A DNA stretch of 64,000 nucleotides from an uncultured Flavobacteriales bacterium (GTDB taxonomy: Bacteria; Bacteroidota; Bacteroidia; Flavobacteriales_G; Salibacteraceae): NCBI GenBank assembly GCA_937121175.1, contig CAKZKD010000011.1, positions 25,319 to 89,318 on the forward strand, read 5' to 3'. A model generated the notes under the pieces. It did no database searches. It saw only the letters and a list, made by a program, of their open reading frames with translations, and was not told where the DNA came from. Numbering within the stretch: the first letter of the stretch is position 1; every line of letters starts with the position of its first letter. Shown here piece after piece: positions 47,118 to 53,462 of the stretch. Both the position numbers and the translations under genes were made by a program.

Positions 47118-47582
47118 TTAGAATTCTATAACCAATTTTGTTTCTAATATATTTTCTCTCAAAAGCTCGATGTCTTCTGTGATTTCTACTTTTTTCTTCT
47201 TCTTTTCTAAGCGCTCTTTACGTGAGGTTTGGATAACTATTTTTTCGTCGGAAGCGCTCAATAGCTTTCCTGTAATTTTTTCTCCCTCGGTTGTTTTAGC
47301 AACCACAGATTTGTCAATGTTTTTCAGGAACTGACGAGTAAGCCTTAACGGTTTATTTAATCCGGGAGAGCTTACTTCTAATGAGAAGTCCTCCTCTTCC
47401 CTATCCAAATTGTTCTCAATTTGACGACTAAAATTGATGCATTCATTAATCGGAAACCCATTGTCTCCATCTATCTCAACCAAAATTTTGTTCTTTGGTG
47501 AAATGTCGATGCTTACTATGAAGAAGTCAGTCCCTTCAAGCTTTTCGCTAATTAATGATTCTATCTTTTCTTTTGTTATCAA
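47118..47582 (-). CDS. rimP: Ribosome maturation factor RimP
   Basis: RimP is required for 30S subunit maturation. The 154-residue protein shows its two-domain pattern: N-terminal alpha/beta domain (LEGTDFFIVSIDISPKNKIL) with GFPINECINFSRQIENNLDR, the family motif FSLEVSSPGLNKPLRLTRQF near residues 82-101, and a C-terminal SH3-like part with ITGKLLSASDEKIVIQTSRK followed by a Lys-rich stretch. It is the first gene of rimP-nusA-infB; a terminator for the upstream gene lies 21 bases before its start. Confidence 0.94.
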   Translation of the reverse strand: MITKEKIESLISEKLEGTDFFIVSIDISPKNKILVEIDGDNGFPINECINFSRQIENNLDREEEDFSLEVSSPGLNKPLRLTRQFLKNIDKSVVAKTTEGEKITGKLLSASDEKIVIQTSRKERLEKKKKKVEITEDIELLRENILETKLVIEF

Positions 47583-47600
47583 ACCAAAGTATTGTGCAAT

Positions 47601-47627
47601 AAAAAAGAGGGAAAAAAACCCTCTTTT
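47601..47627 (-). terminator. Rho-independent terminator between the MORN-repeat gene and rimP
   Basis: On the minus strand AAAAGAGGG and CCCTCTTTT (47603-47627) form a stem around a seven-base T loop, followed by more Ts (47601-47602 region). It lies about 60 bases after the stop of the MORN-repeat gene and separates it from the rimP operon. Confidence 0.85.
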
Positions 47628-47687
47628 CAGTTATTCTTAGTGTTTTAACGCGGCAAATGTAATTATTTTCTTTGAATATTTTTCGTT

Positions 47688-49262
47688 CTATTTTGAGTCA
47701 ACCTTCTTGCCGTTTTCATATTTAACGGTCTTGAGGATTGAGCCATCTTCTTTTAAGATTTTCCAAGTTCCGTGTTGCTTCCCCATTTTATAGTAGTTTA
47801 TAGCCATAGAGGAGCCTCCGGGATAGAATATTTCTGTTTTACCGTCTAGTTTTCCTTTTTTATAATTCATGGTTCTTTGCAACTGACCATAGTCGAGGTA
47901 GTACTTCCATTCACCAACTTGTCGATTGTATTTGTGCGGCCCTTCTTGCCTAACCCCACCTTTAGGGTAAAAGTATTGCCAATGACCAGATTTGAAGCCT
48001 TGCTCGTATCCGCCCTTTTCTCGCTCTCGTCCAGATGAAAACCAAAATACCCAGTCACCTGTTTTCAGTCCGTTTTCAATATCTCCTTCGTAATTTGCTT
48101 TTCCGTTTTCGTACCAACCTTTCCAGTGACCTGACATTAGCCCTGTATCGAATCTTCCTTCATCTTTTTTGGCTCCTGATTCATACCAGCTTGTCCAAAG
48201 TCCTTGTTCTTTTCCTTCTTTGTAATCTCCTTCTTGAAGCTTTTGACCATTTTCGAACCATGTAGTCCATTTTACATTTTTTACTCCATCTGCATAGGAC
48301 CCTTTTCTCCATAACTCTCCAGTTGGATACCAGAAATTCCAAACACCATCCTTTTTTCCGGCAGAAAAATTTCCTTCAGATTCTTTTTGATCGCTGTTTT
48401 CGTAGAAGTAAGTCCAAGTGCTGTCTTGCAAACTTTGATTGAAATGCCCCTGCATATAAACCTTGTTGTTTTCACTCCAAAATTTCCAAAAACCATTCTT
48501 TTTGTCTTGAACATAAGCACCGGAAACTCTTGGTTGCCCGTCTTCGAAATACGCGTTCATTTTTCCTTGACGCTTTCCATCCGCAAAATATTCGGTTCTT
48601 TTTAACTGACCACCTTCATAATATAGCTCCCATTTCCCTTCCTTAATTCCATACTTGTAAAGCCCTTTTTCTTTGATTGTGCCATCATCAAAAAACGATT
48701 CGTAAACCCCGTCTAAAACACCATTCGAATAATTGTACTTCGCAATAATTGCTGCTCCTTTATATTTTAGTACGAAACCATTCCCTTTGACTAGCGTCGA
48801 ACTTTCATCGATAGCATAGGCTGACACCAATTTCACGGTTCGTTTATTCCAAGTTTCCTTCTTATAGACCCTCCCTGAAGGGAAATAATAAACCCAGGTA
48901 CTGTCTTTAAATCCATAATCAAATTGCCCTTGAGACTTTAATTTACCATCGGAATACCATGATTTGTAAGTACTATCCTGAATATTGAATTTGAAAAATC
49001 CTTCATTTTGAAGTTGGCCATTGTTGTACCAAATTTTAACTGAACCATTCAATTTACCTTCGGTGTAATTAGCTTCCTCACTTATTTTACCGTCCTTATA
49101 CCAGAATTTCCAGAGCCCTTCTTCGAGACCGTATATGAATCGACCTTCACTTCTTTTTACCGTACTGTCTTTATCATGATAATCAACAAAATCAACAACA
49201 GATTGGGCAGAAATAGAAAACGAAGTAAGGGTTAGAATACAAAAAGCAAAAAGTTTATTCAT
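47688..49262 (-). CDS. Secreted MORN-variant repeat protein (YwqK-like)
   Basis: The ATG at 49262 gives a signal peptide (MNKLFAFCILTLTSFSISAQ); the longer frame from 49322 is rejected. After it come about twenty copies of a 22-24 residue repeat of the form G-x-W-x-x-W-[YF]-x-x-G-x-x-x-x-x-G-x-Y, for example GVWNFWYPTGELWRKGSYAD and GLWTSWYESGAKKDEGRFDT, filling nearly the whole 524-residue protein. These are MORN-variant repeats; related single-domain proteins are often labelled YwqK antitoxins. Here the secreted, all-repeat form argues for an extracytoplasmic beta-solenoid scaffold, not an antitoxin. It has its own terminator. Function unknown. Confidence 0.8.
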   Translation of the reverse strand: MNKLFAFCILTLTSFSISAQSVVDFVDYHDKDSTVKRSEGRFIYGLEEGLWKFWYKDGKISEEANYTEGKLNGSVKIWYNNGQLQNEGFFKFNIQDSTYKSWYSDGKLKSQGQFDYGFKDSTWVYYFPSGRVYKKETWNKRTVKLVSAYAIDESSTLVKGNGFVLKYKGAAIIAKYNYSNGVLDGVYESFFDDGTIKEKGLYKYGIKEGKWELYYEGGQLKRTEYFADGKRQGKMNAYFEDGQPRVSGAYVQDKKNGFWKFWSENNKVYMQGHFNQSLQDSTWTYFYENSDQKESEGNFSAGKKDGVWNFWYPTGELWRKGSYADGVKNVKWTTWFENGQKLQEGDYKEGKEQGLWTSWYESGAKKDEGRFDTGLMSGHWKGWYENGKANYEGDIENGLKTGDWVFWFSSGREREKGGYEQGFKSGHWQYFYPKGGVRQEGPHKYNRQVGEWKYYLDYGQLQRTMNYKKGKLDGKTEIFYPGGSSMAINYYKMGKQHGTWKILKEDGSILKTVKYENGKKVDSK

Positions 49263-49267
49263 GACAA

Positions 49268-49275
49268 CAAAATTA
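49268..49275 (-). promoter_or_regulatory. Possible -7 box directly before the MORN-repeat gene
   Basis: The minus strand reads TAATTTTG, matching TAnnTTTG, with 5 bases between it and the chosen ATG at 49262. Transcription from it would start at or near the first codon. No -33 TTG at the right distance is visible. Confidence 0.3.
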
Positions 49276-49336
49276 GTAGTGAAGTAGTTGAATTTGTGGT
49301 TATGAAAAGAAATAGTAAACAACCTAATTCGGAAAA

Positions 49337-50023
49337 CTACCGAAGTACTTGAGAATAAAATCTAGTGATCTTTTTACTATCTATTTTCAATAAGTACATG
49401 GTGAAGGCGATTGTATTAGCCGTCCAAACGCGCATAAAAGAATTCATCTCGTATTTTCTTGCGCTCACTTTTAGAAAAGAGCCACTAACTATTTCATAAT
49501 CCAAACCTGCTTTCAGGGCCCTGTCCTTAAACTCAAAATCTTCCATGATAGCCATAGTTACATTGAACCCGCCAAGCTTTAAGAAATCGTTTTTTCGAAT
49601 ATGAAGACCCTGATCTCCCCCACCAGTAAATTTTGCTTTTTTAGTTATCAATCGTGTTTGATAGTTGAGTAGTTTTCGCTCGGAATTAAACCTGTATGGA
49701 AAGAATCCGAAATCAGTTTCAGCCAATAAATCCTTAATTGCTACATCAAAATTTGCTGGGACTAATACGTCTGAATGCAAAAAAAATAATTTGGTGCCTT
49801 CTGCATTTTTTGCCCCCAAATTCATTTGGTGTGCTCTAGAAGCAATTTTACTTTTTATAATTTTCACCCCAAACAGAGTAGCGATTTCTATGGTTCCATC
49901 TTTACTTCCTCCATCCACAACAAGAATTTCAAATTCTGAATTGTCGCTATTATCAAAGACAGCTTGAAGGCAATTCTTCAAACATTTTTCTTCATTAAGT
50001 GTAGGGATAATTATTGAAAGCAC
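49337..50023 (-). CDS. TIGR04283-type glycosyltransferase (arsenosugar-associated)
   Basis: This 228-residue GT-A family 2 enzyme has the nucleotide-binding start LSIIIPTLNEEKCLKNCLQA, the VVDGGSKDGT motif near 37-46, SRAHQMNLGAKNAEGTKLFF leading to LHSDV (the metal-binding D-x-D-like site) near 83-87, GGGDQGLHIRKNDFLKLGGF and the acidic catalytic IMEDFEFKDRALKAG near 166-180. These match the family often placed in arsenosugar gene clusters. It is divergent from three genes, two of which (AhpD-like, ArsS) are arsenosugar-associated, supporting the call. The sugar and acceptor are unknown. Confidence 0.8.
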   Translation of the reverse strand: MLSIIIPTLNEEKCLKNCLQAVFDNSDNSEFEILVVDGGSKDGTIEIATLFGVKIIKSKIASRAHQMNLGAKNAEGTKLFFLHSDVLVPANFDVAIKDLLAETDFGFFPYRFNSERKLLNYQTRLITKKAKFTGGGDQGLHIRKNDFLKLGGFNVTMAIMEDFEFKDRALKAGLDYEIVSGSFLKVSARKYEMNSFMRVWTANTIAFTMYLLKIDSKKITRFYSQVLR

Positions 50024-50066
50024 TATCGTTTCATTTGTAATCTTAATTGCAAGAATTCCATCGAAA

Positions 50067-50080
50067 CAAATATAGGTTTG
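50067..50080. promoter_or_regulatory. Overlapping divergent -7 boxes of the arsenosugar-type locus
   Basis: On the minus strand TATATTTG (50067-50074) lies 43 bases before the glycosyltransferase start. On the plus strand TAGGTTTG (50073-50080) lies 17 bases before the DUF547 start, with a TTG at 50047-50049. Both match TAnnTTTG and share two base pairs, so the two promoters cannot be occupied at once. Confidence 0.55.
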
Positions 50081-50097
50081 TAAAAATTTTAAGAATC

Positions 50098-50823
50098 ATG
50101 AAAGTAATATTTGCTGCAGTCTTTAGCTTACTGACATTAATCGGAAGCTCTCAAATTTCACACAAACAATGGGACGAATTGGTAAAAAAACACGTAACTG
50201 AAGCTGGGAATGTAAATTATGAAGGGTTTATAAAAGACAAAGAACATTTAAATGCTTACTTGACTTTACTGTCTAATAATCCTCCAAAATCAACTTGGAG
50301 CAAAAACGAAACATTAGCCTATTGGATTAACGCGTATAACGCCTTCACGGTAAAGTTAATAGTGAAACATTACCCTGTAAAAAGCATTAAAGACCTTGGT
50401 GGTGCGATATATAAGGTGAATACTTCATGGGATATTAAATTTATAAAAATTGGCGGTGAAGAATTGGATTTAAACAACATTGAACATCAAAAGATACGTG
50501 GACAATTTAAAGAGCCAAGAATTCATTTTGCAGTTAATTGCGCTTCAGTTTCTTGCCCAAGGCTTCGAAACGAGGCGTTCGTTGCCTCTAGACTTGAGGC
50601 CCAATTAACCGACCAGACCAAATACTTCTTTGCTAATAAAATTAAGAACGACCTGAGCAATCCAAGTAACCCGAAAATCAGTAAACTACTGAATTGGTAT
50701 TCAGGGGATTTTAAAGTAAATGGTAAATCTGTAATTGATTTCATTAACCAATATTCTGTTCAGAAAATCAGCTCGGATGCCGACTTAGATTATTTAGATT
50801 ATAATTGGAATTTAAACGAATAA
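50098..50823 (+). CDS. DUF547 domain-containing protein
   Basis: The ATG at 50098 begins a signal peptide (MKVIFAAVFSLLTLIGSSQ); an earlier in-frame ATG at 50047 overlaps the promoter and is rejected. The 241-residue product has DUF547 marks: YWINAYNAFTVKLIVKHYPV near residues 77-96, SIKDLGGAIY, LNNIEHQKIRGQFKEPRIHF and FAVNCASVSCPRLRNEAF near 142-160 with two conserved Cys. The domain has a papain-like or circularly permuted protease-type appearance in some analyses, but no activity is established. It is the first of three plus-strand genes leading to arsS, 10 bases before the AhpD-like gene. Confidence 0.85.
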   Translation: MKVIFAAVFSLLTLIGSSQISHKQWDELVKKHVTEAGNVNYEGFIKDKEHLNAYLTLLSNNPPKSTWSKNETLAYWINAYNAFTVKLIVKHYPVKSIKDLGGAIYKVNTSWDIKFIKIGGEELDLNNIEHQKIRGQFKEPRIHFAVNCASVSCPRLRNEAFVASRLEAQLTDQTKYFFANKIKNDLSNPSNPKISKLLNWYSGDFKVNGKSVIDFINQYSVQKISSDADLDYLDYNWNLNE

Positions 50824-50833
50824 GCAATTAATT

Positions 50834-51172
50834 ATGAGTTCAAAAAGTTATTACGACCCAGAAGATTTAAAAAACTTCGGGAAAATTACAGAATGGAATG
50901 AGAATCTAGGAAACAAATTTTTTGATTGGTATGGTGATGTTTTTCAGCCAGGAGCACTTACGGCTAGAGAAAAATCACTAATTGCTTTGGCAGTATCTCA
51001 CGCTGTTCAATGTCCGTATTGTATTGATGCTTACACGGTAGATACCATGGAAAAAGGATGTAATGAAGAAGAAATGATGGAGGCTGTTCACGTTGCGAGT
51101 GCCATAAGAGGAGGAGCTACCTTAGTTCATGGTACTCAAATGATGAAAAAAGCCAAAAAACTGAGTATGTAA
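50834..51172 (+). CDS. Arsenosugar-associated AhpD/carboxymuconolactone-decarboxylase-like peroxidase
   Basis: The 112-residue protein is a compact all-helical AhpD-type domain with the redox pair CPYC at residues 57-60 (VQCPYCIDAYTVDTMEKG) and a nearby His (SHAVQCPY), the alkylhydroperoxidase motif. It matches the small peroxidase-like family seen next to ArsS. It could supply reducing power or protect the radical SAM enzyme's products. It sits 31 bases upstream of arsS and 10 bases after the DUF547 gene. Confidence 0.88.
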   Translation: MSSKSYYDPEDLKNFGKITEWNENLGNKFFDWYGDVFQPGALTAREKSLIALAVSHAVQCPYCIDAYTVDTMEKGCNEEEMMEAVHVASAIRGGATLVHGTQMMKKAKKLSM

Positions 51173-51203
51173 ACCGTTGTTGGTTAACATCTAATTCCTT
51201 CGA

Positions 51204-52259
51204 ATGATAAAATCACTTAAAGCAAGAGCACACGAATTTTCGGCAACTGAAAAACAACTTCAGCAACTGAATAGTGGCCCTTTTGAAGCTGGAAGTTTGG
51301 ATTCCTTTCAACAACATCTTCAGCGCACAAATCAGTACCCATTAAAACCCAGTAAGCTTGAAATTTTTCAAGTGAATGTTGGCTACATGTGCAATCAGGT
51401 TTGCAAACATTGCCATGTAGATGCTGGCCCTGACCGTAAAGAAATAATGACTCAAGAAACGATGCAACAATGCATTAATGTTATTGCGGCAAACAATATT
51501 CATACTTTAGATTTAACCGGCGGAGCACCTGAAATGAATCCGAACTTTCGATGGTTTGTAGAAAATGCAGTTGCAGCAGGAATTAAGGAAGTGATTGTAC
51601 GCTCGAACCTCACCATAATTCGGGCAAATCCTAAATATTACGATTTACCCGAATTCTTTGCCAAACACAATGTTCGCGTTGTTTCTTCTTTACCGTACTA
51701 CAAAAGGGGGAAAACAGATAGGCAACGCGGAGACGGTGTATTTGATAAGTCGATAGAAGCTTTGCAAATGCTAAATACGGTAGGTTACGCAAAACCTGAG
51801 TCTGGCTTGACCCTAGATTTGGTTTACAATCCTAGCGGAGCATTTTTACCGGGAGACCAAGCTCAGTTAGAAATGGAGTTTAAATCTACATTACTCGAAG
51901 ATTTTGATATCCGTTTTAATAGTCTTTTTGCGATTACCAATTTGCCAATTTCAAGGTTCTTAGATTATTTAATTGCCTCCGATAATTACGAAGATTACAT
52001 GGAAAAACTGGTCTCTTCGTTTAATCCTGCGGCAGTTGATGGTGTTATGTGTAAAAATACCATTTCAATTGACTGGAAAGGCTATATGTACGATTGTGAT
52101 TTTAACCAAATGCTGGAATTAAAAACAGCAGGAAAAGGCAGTCAACACATTTCCGAATTTGATTTGGAAGGATTAGAAAAACGAAACATCATTGTAAACA
52201 ATCACTGTTTTGGTTGTACCGCTGGCGCTGGCAGTAGTTGCCAAGGTACAGTATCCTAG
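51204..52259 (+). CDS. arsS: Arsenosugar biosynthesis radical SAM protein ArsS
   Basis: ArsS-family enzymes are radical SAM proteins tied to joining arsenic to the 5-deoxyribosyl group of S-adenosylmethionine. The 351 residues hold the cluster motif YMCNQVCKHCHVDAGP (CxxxCxxC, residues about 64-79), the LDLTGGAPEMNPNFRWFVEN SAM-binding region near 102-121, SGLTLDLVYNPSGAFLPGDQ, and C-terminal Cys clusters VDGVMCKNTISIDWKGYMYD and CFGCTAGAGSSCQG, all as in the family. The methyltransferase ArsM that usually supplies dimethylarsenite is not in the window. In other organisms the same family member is also found away from arsenic genes, so the substrate is inferred. Confidence 0.9.
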   Translation: MIKSLKARAHEFSATEKQLQQLNSGPFEAGSLDSFQQHLQRTNQYPLKPSKLEIFQVNVGYMCNQVCKHCHVDAGPDRKEIMTQETMQQCINVIAANNIHTLDLTGGAPEMNPNFRWFVENAVAAGIKEVIVRSNLTIIRANPKYYDLPEFFAKHNVRVVSSLPYYKRGKTDRQRGDGVFDKSIEALQMLNTVGYAKPESGLTLDLVYNPSGAFLPGDQAQLEMEFKSTLLEDFDIRFNSLFAITNLPISRFLDYLIASDNYEDYMEKLVSSFNPAAVDGVMCKNTISIDWKGYMYDCDFNQMLELKTAGKGSQHISEFDLEGLEKRNIIVNNHCFGCTAGAGSSCQGTVS

Positions 52260-52273
52260 ATCAGAAAATATTT

Positions 52274-53098
52274 CTACTGTCCGATGATAATTTCGTAGAG
52301 AGCCCCATTTTTCAAGCTAATATTTTCTAGTTTGGCCTTATACCCGGCACATCCACCTACACCTAAGCTTCCCGATTTTTTATTAACCCGTACTTCCCAA
52401 TTGTCAGCATCCCACAATTTAGGTGACATTGTTGAGGCGTTGGCCCGAACCTCAGCGTGTTGAGCAGTTCCTGTAGAAAAGGTGATATCATACGTAAAGT
52501 CGCAGTTATTAATGACTTTAAAATAATTGGCATCAGTTCCACCTTGGTTTGACTTTAAATTACCCGACACTTTTATTTCCGGAAATTTCTCTAATTTTTT
52601 TGTGTTACAATCTCCTACTCGAACCGTGACTTCACCTTCCCATCTGTAGGGAGAGTTAAAACCTGTTGTAGCCTCATATTTATAAGTTCCTGCTCCTCCA
52701 GTAAATACATAAGATTCTGTTTTTGAACATGCAGGAGCAGCCTCCATTTCTTTTGCGAGCGTTATCGTTTTCGAAAAATTTGCATCCCCCGTAATCGAAG
52801 AAGTCGTTTCCTTTGTTATAGCAATAGATATGGAAGAACCGTTGATTTCGCCATTCGTCCAAAACGCTACACTTCCTGTGGTATCATATTTACAACTCCT
52901 GTCGTCCTTTGTAGCCTCAGTGTCAAAATTCAATGCCTTTTCATCAATGCATCCTACAATATATACGCATTCACCATTGTCTTCATCAGCACTAGAATCA
53001 AAATTAGTAGCCGTTTCGTCAGTACAACCTAGTGAGGTGCACGAGGTAAATGCAATAATTGAAATGGGAATTAGAAGGAGGTACTTTAGAAAAGACAT
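52274..53098 (-). CDS. Lipoprotein with two Cys-Asp repeat motifs
   Basis: The ATG at 53098 is preferred to 53104. The signal FLKYLLLIPISIIAFTSC is followed by two tandem copies of a pattern GC-x-D-E-x-A-x-N-F-D-x-x-A-x-x-D-x-x-x-C-x-Y (GCTDETATNFDSSADEDNGE and GCIDEKALNFDTEATKDDRS), a motif common in secreted Bacteroidota proteins that probably binds calcium and forms disulfides. The remaining 200 residues are all-beta, Ser/Thr/Gly-rich and carry further Cys pairs, with no recognised domain. It is a surface or periplasmic lipoprotein of unknown role, encoded convergently to arsS with 14 bases between. Confidence 0.75.
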   Translation of the reverse strand: MSFLKYLLLIPISIIAFTSCTSLGCTDETATNFDSSADEDNGECVYIVGCIDEKALNFDTEATKDDRSCKYDTTGSVAFWTNGEINGSSISIAITKETTSSITGDANFSKTITLAKEMEAAPACSKTESYVFTGGAGTYKYEATTGFNSPYRWEGEVTVRVGDCNTKKLEKFPEIKVSGNLKSNQGGTDANYFKVINNCDFTYDITFSTGTAQHAEVRANASTMSPKLWDADNWEVRVNKKSGSLGVGGCAGYKAKLENISLKNGALYEIIIGQ

Positions 53099-53225
53099 AA
53101 GCAAAGAATATTTTATTGAGCGAAATTACACCAAACTAAAAGCGAAAACACTTCACCAAAATTTGAGAGAAGAATCCTATCAATAATGAGTATTTATAAT
53201 CCTCATCAATAAAATATTAAACCTG

Positions 53226-53310
53226 TACCTCCAGCAAGAATCAAACTTGCATCTAAAGTTTAGGAAACTTCCCTGCCTACCGACAGGCGGGTATTCTATT
53301 GACTCCATTT
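53226..53310 (-). pseudogene. Degenerate tRNA-Arg(CCU) copy interrupted by a palindrome
   Basis: This segment aligns with the intact tRNA-Arg at 53360-53431. The variable loop, the anticodon arm with CCU and part of the D arm are identical over 29 bases: 53251-53271 equals 53385-53405 and 53292-53299 equals 53406-53413. Between these two blocks, exactly between tRNA positions 26 and 27, a 20-base palindrome is inserted. The T arm is intact in pairing (GCAAG / CTTGC around a seven-base loop), but the 5' acceptor half does not pair with the 3' half and part of the D loop is lost. It should not make a functional tRNA. Confidence 0.75.
53272..53291. repeat. Short palindromic repeat inside the tRNA-Arg remnant
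   Basis: CCTGCCTACCGACAGGCGGG has seven-base arms (CCTGCCT / AGGCGGG, one G-T pair) around a six-base centre. Its GC content stands out sharply from its surroundings. It resembles small interspersed palindromes common in Bacteroidota genomes, but only one copy was noticed here. Confidence 0.6.
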
Positions 53311-53325
53311 CAGAAATCTGTGCAT

Positions 53326-53354
53326 AAAAAAGAGAGGAATTAGTGTTCACCTCT
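53326..53354 (-). terminator. Weak terminator after tRNA-Arg
   Basis: On the minus strand AGAGG and CCTCT (53333-53354) can pair around a twelve-base loop and are followed by C and six Ts (53326-53331). It starts 5 bases after the tRNA 3' end. The stem is short, so the call is moderate. Confidence 0.5.
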
Positions 53355-53359
53355 TCTTG

Positions 53360-53431
53360 TAGCCCCGACAGGAATCGAACCTGTATCTAAAGTTTAGGAA
53401 ACTTCTATTCTATCCATTGAACTACGGGGCC
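53360..53431 (-). tRNA. tRNA-Arg (anticodon CCU)
   Basis: The minus strand folds into a full 72-base cloverleaf: acceptor stem GGCCCCG / CGGGGCT with one G-U pair, D arm GTTC...GAAT, anticodon stem GAAGT / ACTTT with loop TTCCTAA (anticodon CCU, reading AGG), four-base variable loop, T arm ACAGG / CCTGT with loop TTCGATT, and discriminator A. CCA is not encoded. It lies 31 bases after metG in the same direction and may be cotranscribed with it. Confidence 0.93.
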
Positions 53432-53436
53432 TTTTC

Positions 53437-53453
53437 AAAGTCCAGCGGACTTT
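53437..53453. other. Perfect hairpin between metG and tRNA-Arg
   Basis: AAAGTCC and GGACTTT form a seven-base stem with a three-base loop in the 31-base gap between the metG stop and the tRNA. There is no T tract after it on the metG strand, so it is a weak terminator at best. It could instead aid processing of the tRNA 5' end. Confidence 0.45.
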
Positions 53454-53462
53454 CAAAATAAA

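Noticed and set aside
47688..49262. Antitoxin of a toxin-antitoxin pair
   Set aside because: It has a signal peptide, is over 500 residues and has no toxin-like neighbour; only the repeat type is shared with YwqK.
53226..53431. Active integration site of a mobile element
   Set aside because: The two tRNA copies form a direct repeat, but only about 130 bases separate them and no integrase or element genes lie between, so at most it is a scar.
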